From Sutterella sp. (GTDB taxonomy: Bacteria > Pseudomonadota > Gammaproteobacteria > Burkholderiales > Burkholderiaceae_F): a stretch of DNA of 39,144 nucleotides. Location of the stretch: NCBI RefSeq assembly GCF_030539355.1, contig NZ_JAUNSF010000016.1, positions 1 through 39,144 of the forward strand. Direction: 5' to 3'. Below are positions 8,606 through 18,592 of this stretch, in pieces. A program made the position numbers and the translations under genes. The notes beneath the pieces are model-generated. The model was not told the origin of the DNA. It saw only the letters and a list, made by a program, of their open reading frames with translations, and ran no database searches. Each line of letters begins with the position of its first letter. The first letter of the stretch is position 1.

Positions 8606-9124
8606 ATGGCTAAGGTTCAAGGCAAGAACGCCGTCGAAGAACAGGACGACGGCCTGCGTGAAAAGATGATTGCGGTCAACCGCGTCACCAAGGTCGTCAA
8701 GGGCGGCCGTATCCTCGCTTTCGCGGCCCTCACGGTCGTGGGCGACGGCGACGGCTCGATCGGCATGGGCACGGGCAAGTCCCGCGAAGTGCCGCAGTCC
8801 GTCTCGAAGGCCATGGAGCGCGCCCGTCACTCGATGAAGCGCGTCCCGCTCAAGAGCGGCACCCTGCATCACGCCGTCGAAGGCCGTCACGGCGCTTCCC
8901 GCGTGATCATGATGCCGGCCCCGGAAGGCTCCGGCGTCATCGCCGGCGGCCCGATGCGCGCCGTCTGCGAAGCCGTCGGCATCCGCAACGTCGTTGCGAA
9001 GGCCTATGGCTCGACCAACCCGTACAACCTCGTCCGTGCGACGCTCAACGCCCTCGAAAACCTGCGCTCCCCCGCTGAAATCGCGGCCAAGCGCGGCAAG
9101 ACGGTCGAAGAGCTGCTCGGCTAA
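8606..9124 (+). CDS. rpsE: 30S ribosomal protein S5
   Basis: The product has 172 residues with the [20 protein letters not shown] double-stranded-RNA-binding start, the loop [18 protein letters not shown] and the C-terminal domain. S5 lines the mRNA entry site and influences decoding fidelity. ATG 8606 is chosen because GAGGTG (8594-8599) is correctly spaced for it. An in-frame GTG at 8597 would overlap that Shine-Dalgarno. Confidence 0.96.
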   Translation: MAKVQGKNAVEEQDDGLREKMIAVNRVTKVVKGGRILAFAALTVVGDGDGSIGMGTGKSREVPQSVSKAMERARHSMKRVPLKSGTLHHAVEGRHGASRVIMMPAPEGSGVIAGGPMRAVCEAVGIRNVVAKAYGSTNPYNLVRATLNALENLRSPAEIAAKRGKTVEELLG

Positions 9125-9139
9125 TCCGGAGTCCAAGAC

Positions 9140-9322
9140 ATGTCCGAAAAGAAGACCATCAAGGTCACTCTGGTGAAGAGCCCGATCGGAACGGATGCGG
9201 ATCACCGCGCCACCGTTCTCGGTCTCGGCCTGAAGAAGATCCGTCAGACGCGCGAGCTCGAAGACACGCCCGCCGTCCGCGGCATGATCACCAAGGTCGC
9301 GTACCTCGTGCGCGTCGAATGA
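9140..9322 (+). CDS. rpmD: 50S ribosomal protein L30
   Basis: The product has 60 residues with the L30 pattern [39 protein letters not shown] and a hydrophobic end. L30 is a small peripheral 50S protein in the spc operon of most bacteria. It lies 15 bp after rpsE and 19 bp before rplO. Confidence 0.95.
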   Translation: MSEKKTIKVTLVKSPIGTDADHRATVLGLGLKKIRQTRELEDTPAVRGMITKVAYLVRVE

Positions 9323-9341
9323 TCCAAAGGATGCACCCAAA

Positions 9342-9776
9342 ATGCGTTTGAACACCATCCAGCCCGCTGAGGGCTCGAAGCACGCTCATCACCGCGTCGG
9401 TCGCGGCGTGGGCAGCGGTTGGGGCAAGACCGCGGGTCGCGGTCACAAGGGCCAGAAGTCGCGTGCCGGCGGCTTCCACAAGGTCGGTTTCGAAGGCGGC
9501 CAGATGCCGATGTATCGCCGCCTCCCGAAGCGCGGCTTCACGTCCCTGTCCCGCAAGTTCGTCGAAGTGGTCCGCCTCTCCGACCTCGAGCGCCTCGGCG
9601 TCGAGGAAATCGATCTGCTCGTCCTCAAGGAGGCCGGCGTCGTTTCCACGCTCGCTCAGAACGCCCGTGTGATTCTCTCCGGCGAAATCACCCGCAAGGT
9701 GACGGTTCGCGGTCTCGGCGTCACGAAGGGCGCCCGTGCGGCCATCGAGGCTGCCGGCGGCTCCATCGCTGAGTAA
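9342..9776 (+). CDS. rplO: 50S ribosomal protein L15
   Basis: The product has 144 residues, as in E. coli. The glycine-rich basic N-terminal extension ([24 protein letters not shown]) threads into 23S rRNA, followed by the globular C-terminal domain. L15 is a late assembly protein. The gene sits between rpmD and secY in the standard order. Confidence 0.96.
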   Translation: MRLNTIQPAEGSKHAHHRVGRGVGSGWGKTAGRGHKGQKSRAGGFHKVGFEGGQMPMYRRLPKRGFTSLSRKFVEVVRLSDLERLGVEEIDLLVLKEAGVVSTLAQNARVILSGEITRKVTVRGLGVTKGARAAIEAAGGSIAE

Positions 9777-9807
9777 GAATCAAAACCTGCTTGAAAGAGG
9801 ATAGGAC

Positions 9808-11133
9808 GTGGCGAAGGGCCCCAGCACCAAGCAACAGTCCGGCCTGAGCAAGTACGGCGACCTCAAGGGTCGCCTGATCTTCCTCGCGCTCGCGCTCGTT
9901 GTTTATCGAATCGGCGCTCACGTGCCGGTTCCCGGTATCGATCCCGATATGCTCCAGCAGCTGTTCAACCAGCAGCAGGGCGGCATTCTCGGGCTGTTCA
10001 ACATGTTCTCCGGTGGCGCCCTCTCGCGCTTCTCCGTCTTCGCGCTCGGCATCATGCCGTACATCTCAGCGTCGATTATTTTCCAGATGCTGTCGTACGT
10101 CCTGCCGTCGCTTGAGGCGATCCGCAAAGAGGGCGAGCAGGGCCGCAGAAAGATCACGCAGTACACGCGCTACGGCACGCTGCTGCTTGGTCTTTTCCAG
10201 GGCTTCGGCATCGCCGTCGCTCTGGAGACGCAGCCCGGCCTCGTCATCGACCCCGGCTTCCTCTTCCGCATCACCACGACCGTGTCGCTCCTCACCGGGA
10301 CGATGTTCCTGATGTGGCTCGGCGAACAGATCACTGAGCGTGGTCTCGGCAACGGTATCTCGATCATCATCTTCGCCGGTATCGTGGCCGGTCTGCCGAA
10401 CGGCGCGAGCGGACTCTTCCAGCTCGTGTCGACCGGCGCCATCAGCCCGCTCGCCGCGATCTTCGTGATCGTCATCGTTCTCGCCGTCACCGCCTTCGTG
10501 GTCTTCGTCGAGCGCGGTCAGCGCCGCATCACGGTCAATTACGCCAAGCGCCAGATCGGCAACAAGATCTACGGCGGCCAGAGCTCGTATCTGCCCCTCA
10601 AGATGAACATGTCGGGTGTCATTCCCCCGATCTTTGCTTCGTCCCTGATCCTGTTCCCGGCGACGCTGGCCGGCTGGTTCACCTCGGGTGACTCCACGCG
10701 CTGGATCCGCGATCTCGCGGCCGCGCTCTCGCCCGGGCAGCCGCTCTACACGCTGCTCTACGCAGCGCTGATCATCTTCTTTGCCTACTTCTACACGGCG
10801 TTGGTCTTCAACCCGAAGGAGACGGCTGAGAACCTGAAGAAGAGCGGTGCGTTCATTCCGGGCATCCGCCCGGGTGACCAGACGGCGCGCTACATTGACC
10901 GCGTGCTGCTGCGCCTGACGCTCGGCGGCGCGGCCTACCTGGTTTTCGTGTGCCTCGTGCCTGAATTCCTGAACCTCAAGTTCAACGTCCCGTTCTACTT
11001 CGGCGGCACTTCCCTGCTGATCGTCGTGGTCGTCACGATGGACTTCATGAGCCAGGTCCAGGCGTACATGATGTCGCACCAGTACGAAAACCTGCTTCGG
11101 AAGACGAGCTTCCGCGGTCTCACCCGGAAGTGA
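9808..11133 (+). CDS. secY: Preprotein translocase channel subunit SecY
   Basis: The 441-residue integral membrane protein (E. coli 443) has about ten hydrophobic segments and the conserved cytoplasmic loops of SecY ([34 protein letters not shown]). The plug-domain region follows TM1 (HVPVPGID). SecY forms the SecYEG protein-conducting channel. The start is GTG at 9808, preceded by AGAGGATAGGA. It ends the spc segment, and the next gene begins 314 bp later. Confidence 0.97.
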   Translation: MAKGPSTKQQSGLSKYGDLKGRLIFLALALVVYRIGAHVPVPGIDPDMLQQLFNQQQGGILGLFNMFSGGALSRFSVFALGIMPYISASIIFQMLSYVLPSLEAIRKEGEQGRRKITQYTRYGTLLLGLFQGFGIAVALETQPGLVIDPGFLFRITTTVSLLTGTMFLMWLGEQITERGLGNGISIIIFAGIVAGLPNGASGLFQLVSTGAISPLAAIFVIVIVLAVTAFVVFVERGQRRITVNYAKRQIGNKIYGGQSSYLPLKMNMSGVIPPIFASSLILFPATLAGWFTSGDSTRWIRDLAAALSPGQPLYTLLYAALIIFFAYFYTALVFNPKETAENLKKSGAFIPGIRPGDQTARYIDRVLLRLTLGGAAYLVFVCLVPEFLNLKFNVPFYFGGTSLLIVVVVTMDFMSQVQAYMMSHQYENLLRKTSFRGLTRK

Positions 11134-11214
11134 TTTCCCAGATGCTCCGGTGCCTTCACCGGCTCCGGAGCGGACGAGCCTCCCCGTCAAACGGGAGGCA
11201 CCGTCCGACCCCGA

Positions 11215-11235
11215 GGGCGGCGCGAGCCGCCCTTT
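11215..11235 (+). terminator. GC-rich hairpin at the end of the spc segment
   Basis: GGGCGGC pairs with GCCGCCC around a GCGA (GNRA) tetraloop and is followed by only three T residues. The stem is very stable but the U tract is short, so it may terminate weakly or act as a processing or stability element. Confidence 0.45.
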
Positions 11236-11357
11236 GGGCTGTCTGCGGCAGAGCGGCTTGAAAGCCGGACAAGGTTCCATGAAGACCTCTCCGCTGCGGA
11301 CGAACACGTGTTTCCGGTACGACGGGGCAAATTTTTCACACCCGGGCTCCGTTTCGG

Positions 11358-11386
11358 TTGCACGTTCCCGAGATGTCGATTAATAT
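11358..11386 (+). promoter_or_regulatory. Candidate promoter for the alpha segment (rpmJ onward)
   Basis: TTGCAC (11358-11363) and TAATAT (11381-11386) are spaced 17 bp apart. Matches to consensus are modest (3 of 6 and 4 of 6). The local drop in GC and the position after the spc hairpins support a promoter here. It would give a leader of about 55 bases before rpmJ. Confidence 0.4.
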
Positions 11387-11447
11387 TCGACGTTTCTGCC
11401 GTGTGGGCATCGACATTCCAAGCTCATCAGCTTGTGGAGACTATTAA

Positions 11448-11561
11448 ATGAAGGTTAGAGCTTCAATTAAGAAAATGTGCCGCAACTGCAAGATCATCAA
11501 GCGCAAGGGCGTTGTTCGAGTGATCTGCACTGACCCGCGTCACAAGCAGCGTCAAGGCTAA
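11448..11561 (+). CDS. rpmJ: 50S ribosomal protein L36 (zinc-binding type)
   Basis: This short gene encodes 37 residues beginning [20 protein letters not shown] and containing the L36 zinc ligands C11, C14, C27 and H32 (C-x2-C ... C-x4-H). L36 is a small late 50S assembly protein. It lies 14 bp upstream of rpsM, the usual place at the start of the alpha segment. The presence of all four ligands marks it as the primary, zinc-dependent form. Confidence 0.95.
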   Translation: MKVRASIKKMCRNCKIIKRKGVVRVICTDPRHKQRQG

Positions 11562-11575
11562 AGAGGTAACACACA

Positions 11576-11941
11576 ATGGCTCGTATCGCCGGTATCAATA
11601 TCCCGCCGCAGCAGCACGCTGAGATCGGTCTGACCGCCATCTATGGCATCGGCCGTGCGCGTGCCCGCCAGATTCTCAACGATTGCGGCATCCCCTGCAC
11701 GAAGAAGGTCCAGGACCTCTCCGACGCTGAGCTCGAGCGCGTCCGCGACGCCGTCTCGAAGTTCACCGTCGAGGGCGACCTCCGTCGTGAGGTTCAGCTT
11801 TCGATCAAGCGCCTCATCGACCTCGGCACCTATCGCGGCATGCGTCATCGCCGCGGTCTTCCCTGCCGCGGTCAGCGTACCCGCACCAACGCCCGCACCC
11901 GCAAGGGCCCGCGTAAGGTTGGCGTCACGCTCAAGAAGTAA
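11576..11941 (+). CDS. rpsM: 30S ribosomal protein S13
   Basis: The product has 121 residues beginning [26 protein letters not shown] and including the basic C-terminal tail [14 protein letters not shown] that contacts P-site tRNA. S13 forms inter-subunit bridges with L5. AGAGGT precedes the start. In E. coli, S4 represses this operon at a pseudoknot overlapping the rpsM start; such a fold could not be confirmed here. Confidence 0.97.
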   Translation: MARIAGINIPPQQHAEIGLTAIYGIGRARARQILNDCGIPCTKKVQDLSDAELERVRDAVSKFTVEGDLRREVQLSIKRLIDLGTYRGMRHRRGLPCRGQRTRTNARTRKGPRKVGVTLKK

Positions 11942-11955
11942 TTGAAAGGTTAATT

Positions 11956-12363
11956 ATGGCTGGCAACAACTCCAAGTCCTCCGCCAACGCCCGCGGCCGC
12001 AAGAAGGTCCGCAAGGTCGTTACGGAAGGCATCGCTCACATCCACGCTTCGTTCAACAACACGATCGTGACGATCACCGACCGCCAGGGCAACGCCATCG
12101 CTGCCTCGTCGTCGGGTGCGCAGGGCTTCAAGGGCTCGCGCAAGTCCACCCCGTTCGCCGCTCAGGTTGCCGCGGACGTGGCCGGCAAGGTCGCTCTCGA
12201 GCACGGTCTGAAGAACATCGAAGTCCGCATCTGGGGCCCCGGTCCCGGCCGTGAGTCTTCCGTGCGTGCGCTCAACGCGCTCGGCATCCGCGTCACCTCC
12301 ATCCAGGACGTGACCCCGATCCCGCACAACGGCGTCCGTCCCTCCAAGCGCCGCCGCGTCTAA
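11956..12363 (+). CDS. rpsK: 30S ribosomal protein S11
   Basis: The product has 135 residues with the S11 core [22 protein letters not shown], the [14 protein letters not shown] segment and the basic end [14 protein letters not shown]11 lies on the 30S platform and contacts mRNA near the E site. It lies 14 bp after rpsM and 106 bp before rpsD. Confidence 0.97.
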   Translation: MAGNNSKSSANARGRKKVRKVVTEGIAHIHASFNNTIVTITDRQGNAIAASSSGAQGFKGSRKSTPFAAQVAADVAGKVALEHGLKNIEVRIWGPGPGRESSVRALNALGIRVTSIQDVTPIPHNGVRPSKRRRV

Positions 12364-12469
12364 CACTCCAGAATTTTCCATTCTGTTGAATCCCGCGTCC
12401 GATGGCCGCATGCTGAGGCGGTCCGGACTGAATGTAGGGAGTCCTACAGGATAAGAGAGGCATTTTTAA

Positions 12470-13096
12470 ATGGCACGATATCTCGGTCCCAAGCTCAAGC
12501 TTTCGCGTCGCGAAGGCATTGATCTGAATCTGAAGAGCGCCCGTCGTTCGTTTGAGTCCAAAGTCAAGGACGTCGGCTCCAAGCCGGGCCAGCACGGCAA
12601 GATTTCCGGAGCCCGCATGTCCGACTATGGCAACCAGATGCGTGAAACGCAGAAGGCCAAGCGCATGTACGGCGTTCTCGAGCGACAGTTCCGTCGCTAT
12701 TTCGCTGAGGCTGCCCGCCTGCGCGGCAACACCGGCGAAAAGCTCCTCCAGCTCCTTGAGAGCCGCCTTGACAACGTCGTTTACCGCATGGGCTTCGGCT
12801 CGACGCGCGCGGAAGCCCGCCAGCTCGTCAGCCACGGCGCCATTGAGGTGAACGGCCGCAAGGTCAACATCCCCTCCTACTCCGTCCGCGCCGGTGACGT
12901 CGTCTCCGTCCGCGAGAAGGCTCAGAAGCAGGTCCGCATCGCCGAGGCTCTCGACCTCGCGCAGCAGAACGGCTTCCCGGCTTGGGTTGAGGTGGATGCC
13001 AAGAAGTTCACCGGTACCTTCAAGGCCCTTCCGGCCCGCGACGAAGTCGCCCCGGAAATCAACGAAGCGCTCATCATCGAACGCTACTCCCGCTGA
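12470..13096 (+). CDS. rpsD: 30S ribosomal protein S4
   Basis: The product has 208 residues (E. coli 206) with the N-terminal domain lacking zinc cysteines. The S4 RNA-binding domain (residues about 98-160) contains [28 protein letters not shown]4 is a primary 16S rRNA binder and, in E. coli, represses the alpha operon. Here it is set apart on both sides: a 106-bp leader with small hairpins upstream and a 315-bp structured spacer before rpoA. Confidence 0.97.
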   Translation: MARYLGPKLKLSRREGIDLNLKSARRSFESKVKDVGSKPGQHGKISGARMSDYGNQMRETQKAKRMYGVLERQFRRYFAEAARLRGNTGEKLLQLLESRLDNVVYRMGFGSTRAEARQLVSHGAIEVNGRKVNIPSYSVRAGDVVSVREKAQKQVRIAEALDLAQQNGFPAWVEVDAKKFTGTFKALPARDEVAPEINEALIIERYSR

Positions 13097-13411
13097 TCTG
13101 GGAGGATCCCCTGGGCGCCCGAGGCCTTCCCGCAAGGGAATCCGATGGGCGTCCTCCGGGTCGAAAGATCGATGCACACACGGCGAAAGCGCGGCTCGAT
13201 TCATGCGGGCCGCGTTTTCACATCCCGGGGAGACCCCGGGATGCACAGGGAAGTTCTCCGAAATTCACCGGAACACTTCCCCGTGCATTTAAAATGCACA
13301 GGTTCGGGGAGACCGGGGCAGCGCGAAGCTGACCGTCACCGGCTCCCATCCTTCTCAGCCTTATCGGTGTAACGAGCCGAGGGTATTGAATCAGAAAGGA
13401 ATCTCACAGAG
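13097..13411 (+). promoter_or_regulatory. Highly structured spacer between rpsD and rpoA
   Basis: The spacer has at least five pairings. They are 13101-13106 with 13152-13157, enclosing TTCCC-GCAA-GGGAA at 13127-13140; 13190-13195 with 13209-13214 followed by TTTT; a perfect 10-bp stem 13221-13230 with 13234-13243 (AGA loop); 13248-13254 with 13275-13281; and the palindrome GTGCATTTAAAATGCAC at 13283-13299. No reading frame of known type is present. The element at 13190-13218 resembles a weak terminator. It may act as a cis-regulatory or processing region that sets RpoA levels apart from ribosomal proteins. Confidence 0.5.
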
Positions 13412-14428
13412 ATGGCTAATACCGCTCTCCTGAAGCCCACCAGCGTCGGCGTCGACGTTGATCCGCAGAACCCCAACAAGGCCGTCATCACGCTCGAACC
13501 GTTCGAGCGCGGCTACGGTCACACGCTCGGCAACGCCCTGCGCCGCATCCTGCTCTCCTCCATGGTCGGCTTCGCCCCGACGGAGGCTCAGATCACGGGC
13601 ATCGTGCACGAGTACTCCCAGATCGACGGCGTCCTCGAGGACGTGGTCGACATTCTCCTGAACCTCAAGGGCGTCGTCTTCAAGCTTGAGAAGCGCGACG
13701 AGGTCACGGTCATGCTGCGCAAGGACGGCGAGGGTGTCGTCACCGCCGCCGACTTCGACCTTCCGCACGACGTGACGGTGCTCAACCCCGAGCACGTCAT
13801 CGCCCACCTCTCCGGCGGCCGCCTTGAGATGCAGGTCAAGATCGAGAAGGGCCGCGGCTACCAGCCCGGCGACGTCCGCGGCTTCCGCGACGACTACTCG
13901 AAGAGCACCATCGGCCGCATCATCATGGATGCGTCCTTCTCGCCGATCCGCCGCGTCGCCTACCAGGTGATGGCCGCCCGCGTCGCCCAGCGCACCGACC
14001 TCGACAAGCTCGAGATCACGATTGAGACGAACGGCGCCATCGGTCCGGAGGAGGCCCTCCGCGAGTCCGTGCGCATCCTCCAGGATCAGCTCGCCGTCTT
14101 CGGTTCGATCCATCCGGATCAGATCCTCGACAGCCAGAAGGCTGACGACACGACGATGAATCCGCCGCCGCTCGATCCGATCCTCATGCGTCCGGTCGAC
14201 GACCTTGAACTCACGGTCCGCAGCGCCAACTGCCTGAAGGCCGAGAGCATCTACTTCATCGGTGACCTCATCCAGCGCACCGAGAACGAGCTCCTCAAGA
14301 CGCCGAACCTCGGCCGCAAGAGCTTGAATGAGATCAAGGAAGTCCTTGCCGCCCACGGCCTCACGCTCGGCAGCAAGCTCGAGAACTGGCCGCCCGCCGG
14401 CGCCACGCTCACCCCTGAGCGCATGTAA
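13412..14428 (+). CDS. rpoA: DNA-directed RNA polymerase subunit alpha
   Basis: The product has 338 residues (E. coli 329). The N-terminal assembly domain contains [21 protein letters not shown]. The C-terminal domain has the DNA and activator-binding helices [14 protein letters not shown] and [19 protein letters not shown]. RpoA dimerises to start RNA polymerase assembly, and its C-terminal domain reads UP elements. AAGGAA precedes the start. Position between rpsD and rplQ is the conserved proteobacterial order. Confidence 0.98.
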   Translation: MANTALLKPTSVGVDVDPQNPNKAVITLEPFERGYGHTLGNALRRILLSSMVGFAPTEAQITGIVHEYSQIDGVLEDVVDILLNLKGVVFKLEKRDEVTVMLRKDGEGVVTAADFDLPHDVTVLNPEHVIAHLSGGRLEMQVKIEKGRGYQPGDVRGFRDDYSKSTIGRIIMDASFSPIRRVAYQVMAARVAQRTDLDKLEITIETNGAIGPEEALRESVRILQDQLAVFGSIHPDQILDSQKADDTTMNPPPLDPILMRPVDDLELTVRSANCLKAESIYFIGDLIQRTENELLKTPNLGRKSLNEIKEVLAAHGLTLGSKLENWPPAGATLTPERM

Positions 14429-14460
14429 GGCAAACTTTTCAGGCCCCAGGGCTTGAAACC

Positions 14461-14492
14461 GAAAGGCGCGATCGAATAAAATCGCGCCTTTC
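14461..14492 (+). terminator. Perfect 12-bp hairpin after rpoA
   Basis: GAAAGGCGCGAT (14461-14472) pairs perfectly with ATCGCGCCTTTC (14481-14492) around an 8-base loop. The 3' arm ends in CCTTTC rather than a long U tract. It lies 32 bp after the rpoA stop and could partly terminate transcription or protect the rpoA mRNA 3' end. Confidence 0.5.
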
Positions 14493-14551
14493 GCGCCTCC
14501 ACCCGACCGCTTCACTCGCTGAAGATAGAAGATGACGGGGAAGGCACAGGA

Positions 14552-14580
14552 ACGGTTCCGTCCGGAACCGTGAAATTTTT
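14552..14580 (+). terminator. Terminator-like hairpin just upstream of rplQ
   Basis: ACGGTTCC (14552-14559) pairs with GGAACCGT (14564-14571) around GTCC, followed by GAAA and TTTTT (14576-14580). It ends about 20 bases before the rplQ start codon, close to its Shine-Dalgarno (AAGGA). The layout suggests attenuation of rplQ. Confidence 0.5.
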
Positions 14581-14599
14581 AAGATTCAAGGAATTAAAA

Positions 14600-15001
14600 A
14601 TGCGTCATCGCAACGGCTATCGCAAGCTCAACCGCACCTCCGCCCATCGTCTTTCCATGCTCCGCAACATGGCCTGCTCGCTCATCACGCACGAGGCCAT
14701 CCGCACGACGCTGCCGAAGGCGAAGGAACTCCGCCGCGTTGTCGAGCCGCTCATCACGCTCGCCAAGGAGCCGACCGTCGCCAACAAGCGCCTCGCCTTC
14801 AACCGCCTCCGTGACCGTGACGTCGTCGTCAAGCTCTTCAACGACGTCGCTCCGCGCTTCGCCAACCGCCAGGGCGGCTACACCCGCATCCTGAAGATGG
14901 GCTTCCGCGTCGGTGACAACGCCCCGATGGCCTACATGGAGCTCGTCGAGCGCTCCATCACCCCCGAGGAAGTCCCCGCCGAGGAAGCCAAGGCCGAGTA
15001 A
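14600..15001 (+). CDS. rplQ: 50S ribosomal protein L17
   Basis: The product has 133 residues beginning [24 protein letters not shown] as in the L17 family, with a short acidic C-terminal extension ([11 protein letters not shown]). L17 lies near the tunnel exit. The start at 14600 is fixed by AAGGA about 7 bases upstream and by family alignment. An in-frame ATG at 14570 would add ten non-conserved residues. It is the last gene of the ribosomal cluster. Confidence 0.97.
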   Translation: MRHRNGYRKLNRTSAHRLSMLRNMACSLITHEAIRTTLPKAKELRRVVEPLITLAKEPTVANKRLAFNRLRDRDVVVKLFNDVAPRFANRQGGYTRILKMGFRVGDNAPMAYMELVERSITPEEVPAEEAKAE

Positions 15002-15023
15002 TTCGGACCCAAAGCTGACGGAA

Positions 15024-15045
15024 TCCCGGATCGGATGATCCGGGA
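15024..15045 (+). terminator. Hairpin immediately downstream of rplQ
   Basis: TCCCGGATC (15024-15032) pairs perfectly with GATCCGGGA (15037-15045) around GGAT. It lacks a U tract and precedes the stronger terminator at 15059-15097. It may stabilise the 3' end of the cluster mRNA. Confidence 0.4.
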
Positions 15046-15058
15046 AGCCTCGAAGAAG

Positions 15059-15097
15059 AAGCCCGCTCTTTTCTGAACAGGAAACGCGGGCTTTTTT
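15059..15097 (+). terminator. Intrinsic terminator of the ribosomal cluster
   Basis: AAGCCCGC (15059-15066) pairs with GCGGGCTT (15086-15093) and the stem runs into TTTTTT (15092-15097). This is a standard rho-independent terminator 57 bp after the rplQ stop. Confidence 0.85.
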
Positions 15098-15127
15098 GAT
15101 GCCTGAATCCCCCGAGGAGGAAACACC

Positions 15128-15511
15128 ATGGACTCCATGCGCATCGACAAGTGGCTCTGGGCCGCCCGATTCTTCAAGACCCGCTCGCTCGCCCAGGACG
15201 AGGTGGGACTCGGCCGCGTGCTCGTGGGCGGGCAGCGCGCCAAGCCCTCGCGCGAGGTGAGGGTCGGCGACCGCCTCGAGATCCACCGCGGCGAGGAGGT
15301 CTTCACGGTCTACGTCGAAGCGCTCTCGAACACCCGCGGACCGGCGGCGGTCGCGCAAACGCTCTACCGCGAAACGGACGAAAGCCGCGTCGCGCGCGAG
15401 GAGAGGAAGGCCGCGGCGAAGCTCGCCTTCGAGCCCTCTGTCACGATCAGGAAAGGGCGTCCCACGAAGCGCGAGGGCCGTGAGCTGCGCCGCTTCAAGG
15501 ACGGCTTCTGA
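15128..15511 (+). CDS. hslR: Ribosome-associated heat shock protein 15 (S4-domain RNA-binding protein)
   Basis: The 127-residue protein opens with the S4 RNA-binding domain typical of Hsp15 (MRIDKWLWAARFFKTRSLAQ, residues about 4-65) and has a basic, charged C-terminal part (RKGRPTKREGRELRRFKDGF). In E. coli Hsp15 binds stalled 50S subunits carrying nascent chains and helps recycle them. A strong Shine-Dalgarno GAGGAGG precedes the ATG at 15128. It is transcribed on its own after the rplQ terminator and converges with hemB. A heat-shock promoter was not evident. Confidence 0.9.
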   Translation: MDSMRIDKWLWAARFFKTRSLAQDEVGLGRVLVGGQRAKPSREVRVGDRLEIHRGEEVFTVYVEALSNTRGPAAVAQTLYRETDESRVAREERKAAAKLAFEPSVTIRKGRPTKREGRELRRFKDGF

Positions 15512-15534
15512 TCCTTTGAATCCCCGGGAAAGCA

Positions 15535-15600
15535 CAAGGCCCGCGTTCGGAGTCGAACACGGGCCTTGCCGCATCTAGGAGGAGCCTCAGGCGAGGCTCC
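15535..15600. terminator. Two hairpins between convergent hslR and hemB
   Basis: CAAGGCCCG (15535-15543) pairs with CGGGCCTTG (15560-15568), continued inside by GTTCG-GAGT-CGAAC after one C/A mismatch. A second hairpin is GGAGCCTC (15581-15588) with GAGGCTCC (15593-15600). Both are symmetric on either strand, which fits a shared end for two convergent genes, although neither has a clear U tract. Confidence 0.55.
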
Positions 15601-15616
15601 CTGATGGATCCGGGGA

Positions 15617-16639
<1,023 letters not shown>

Positions 16640-16655
16640 TTACCTTTGAGTTGGC

Positions 16656-17345
16656 TCAGGGCTGTTCGCCCTGAGCGGGAGAAATCTGTTCGGGCTCTGA
16701 GGACTGAGTGGGCTTCTCCTGCGGGAGGAGCCATCCTTCGAGCGTTTCAATCAGCTGATCGACGCCCTCGCGCTTGAGGCCCGAGAAAAGCTGCACGGAG
16801 ACCTGGGGCCCGAAGGCCGCGGCGCGCTCGCGCGCCTTCCGGAGCGTGACGCTCCGCTCCATGTTCTTTATCTGGTCGGCCTTGTTCAGGAGCCAGAGCA
16901 TCTTCACCTCGGGGCGGCCGCGCATGAAGTCAATGAGCCACTCGTCGGTCGGCATGAAGGGCCGGCGCGCGTCCATCACGATCACGAGGCCCGTCATCTG
17001 CTCGCGGTGGGCGATGTAGCCGCCCACGAGATCCGACCAGCTGCCGCGGACCGACTCATTGGCCCTGGCGAAGCCGTAGCCCGGGAGGTCAACGAGGTGC
17101 CCGACCGTCTCGCGCGAGGCGCCGTCGGCGGTCTTCCGCGAGAGATTGAAGAAGTTGATGAGCTGCGTGCGGCCCGGCGTCTTCGAGGCGAAGGCGAGGC
17201 GGGTCTTGCGGGTGATCACGTTGATCGTCGTCGACTTGCCGGCGTTCGAACGCCCGGCGAACGCGATCTCGGGTTCGATCGTCGTGGGGAGCCCGGAGAG
17301 CTTCGCGGCGGAGATCTCGAAGCGGGCGGAATCGAAGAGGCTCAC
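16656..17345 (-). CDS. engB: Ribosome biogenesis GTPase EngB (YihA/YsxC)
   Basis: The 229-residue protein is a TrmE-Era-EngA-EngB family GTPase. It shows G1 GRSNAGKS (31-38), G3 DLPGYG (86-91) and G4 NKAD (154-157). EngB is needed for 50S subunit assembly in other bacteria. The start is GTG at 17345, with AGGA about 11 bases upstream; this start fits the family length. The C-terminal 20 residues are polar and rich in Gln, Glu and Ser. It is probably co-transcribed with hemB. Confidence 0.94.
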   Translation of the reverse strand: MSLFDSARFEISAAKLSGLPTTIEPEIAFAGRSNAGKSTTINVITRKTRLAFASKTPGRTQLINFFNLSRKTADGASRETVGHLVDLPGYGFARANESVRGSWSDLVGGYIAHREQMTGLVIVMDARRPFMPTDEWLIDFMRGRPEVKMLWLLNKADQIKNMERSVTLRKARERAAAFGPQVSVQLFSGLKREGVDQLIETLEGWLLPQEKPTQSSEPEQISPAQGEQP

Positions 17346-17484
17346 GGTGAATCAGTTCCTGCTGGGAAGGGGGAGTCGGTCAGCGGCCGCAGTCCTCTTG
17401 GAGCGGGAGTGCGGCCGTACGGACCTCAATTATCGTAAGTCCTGAGGCTTAGTTGCGGGTTAACCGACGGAATTTCCCGGCGCC

Positions 17485-18531
17485 TCAGAGGCTCTTGCCG
17501 TAGATGTCGTTGGTCTGGATCGTGGTGCGCACGAAGGTCGTGCGCATCGTGAGTTCCTTCAGTTTCCGCGCGCCCACGTAGGTGCAGGCGCTCCTCACGC
17601 CGCCGAGGATCCCCTGGACGGTGTCCTCGACGGGGCCGCGCGCGGGGAGGAGCACGGACTTGCCCTCCGCGGCGCGGTACTTCGCCACGCCGCCCGCGTA
17701 CTTGTCCATCGCGTCCTTGCTGCTCATGCCGTAGAAGCGCTTGTAGGTCTTGCCGTCGATCTCGACGATCTCGCCCGCGGCCTCGTCGTGGCCGGCGAGC
17801 ATGCCCCCGAGCATCACGAAGTCGGCGCCGCCGCCGAAGGCCTTGGCGATGTCGCCCGGCACCGTGCAGCCGCCGTCGGCGCAGATGCGCCCCCCGAGGC
17901 CGTGCGCGGCGTCCGCGCACTCGATGATCGCGGAGAGCTGCGGGTAGCCCACGCCCGTCATCTTGCGGGTCGTGCAGACCGAGCCCGGGCCGATGCCCAC
18001 CTTGATGATGTCGGCGCCCGCGAGGAGGAGCTCCTCGGTCATGTCACCGGTGACGACGTTGCCGGCCATGACGACATAGTCCGGGCAGTGCTCGCGGACC
18101 TTCTTCACGAAGGCGACGAAGGCCTCGGTGTAGCCGTTGGCGACGTCGATGCAGAGGTAGCGGATCGCGCCCTTCGGGGCGGCGGCCTCGACGGCGAGGA
18201 ACTTCTCCCAGTCGGCGTCCGAGATGCCGAGCGAGTAGAAGGCCGCGGACTTCTTCTCGAGCGACGAGAAGAACTCGACGTACTCCTCGACCGAGTAGTG
18301 CTTGCAGAGCGCGGTCGAGAGCCCGTGGCGCCCGAGGGCGCGGGCCATCTCGAAGGTGCCCGTCGTGTCCATGTTCGCCGCGATGATCGGGATGTCGTGA
18401 TAGAGCTCGGGCGAGTGCAGGAAGTGGAACTCGCGCGTGATGTCAACGGCCGAGCGGCTCGTGAGCGTGGAGCGCTTCGGGCGGATGAGGACGTCCTTGA
18501 AGTCAAGGCGGATCGTGTTTTCGAGATGCAT
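17485..18531 (-). CDS. guaC: GMP reductase
   Basis: The 348-residue enzyme reductively deaminates GMP to IMP with NADPH, feeding guanine back into the purine pool. It is very like the enterobacterial enzyme: [21 protein letters not shown] at the N-terminus, catalytic C186 in [20 protein letters not shown], and [29 protein letters not shown]. The ATG at 18531 follows GGAGGT and gives the usual family length. An in-frame extension upstream to 18606 has no family support. It sits alone between engB and lysA, where relatives usually carry cytochrome c-related genes. Confidence 0.95.
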   Translation of the reverse strand: MHLENTIRLDFKDVLIRPKRSTLTSRSAVDITREFHFLHSPELYHDIPIIAANMDTTGTFEMARALGRHGLSTALCKHYSVEEYVEFFSSLEKKSAAFYSLGISDADWEKFLAVEAAAPKGAIRYLCIDVANGYTEAFVAFVKKVREHCPDYVVMAGNVVTGDMTEELLLAGADIIKVGIGPGSVCTTRKMTGVGYPQLSAIIECADAAHGLGGRICADGGCTVPGDIAKAFGGGADFVMLGGMLAGHDEAAGEIVEIDGKTYKRFYGMSSKDAMDKYAGGVAKYRAAEGKSVLLPARGPVEDTVQGILGGVRSACTYVGARKLKELTMRTTFVRTTIQTNDIYGKSL

Positions 18532-18592
18532 GGAACGGACCTCCGTCAAAAAAGCCCTGCGCGCCCAAAGGGGAGACGATTGCGACGGGCAC

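Larger units (their letters stand above)
11134..11447 (+). other. Non-coding spacer secY-rpmJ with tandem hairpins; infA not present
   Basis: This 314-bp spacer holds three strong hairpins in a row. The first is 11144-11150 with 11165-11171. The second is a long imperfect helix, 11171-11176 with 11202-11207 enclosing 11178-11187 with 11191-11199. The third is GGGCGGC/GCCGCCC (11215-11221 with 11226-11232, GCGA loop), followed by TTT. A promoter candidate lies near its right end. In many betaproteobacteria infA is found here, but no reading frame resembling IF-1 is visible. Confidence 0.6.

Noticed and set aside
11150-11383. Small open frame in the secY-rpmJ gap considered as infA
   Set aside because: Its product is Ser/Pro/Arg-rich and bears no resemblance to the OB-fold of IF-1; the bases are explained better as hairpins and a promoter.
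11380-11392. TTAATATTCGACG occurring also at 20071-20083, considered as a regulatory repeat
   Set aside because: The second copy is inside the lysA coding sequence near its start and encodes ordinary residues; a shared 13-mer in this length is compatible with chance.
15535-15568. Sequence with GTTCGGAGTCGAAC considered as part of a tRNA
   Set aside because: It only resembles a T-arm; no acceptor, D or anticodon arms can be formed around it. It is a terminator-type hairpin between convergent genes.
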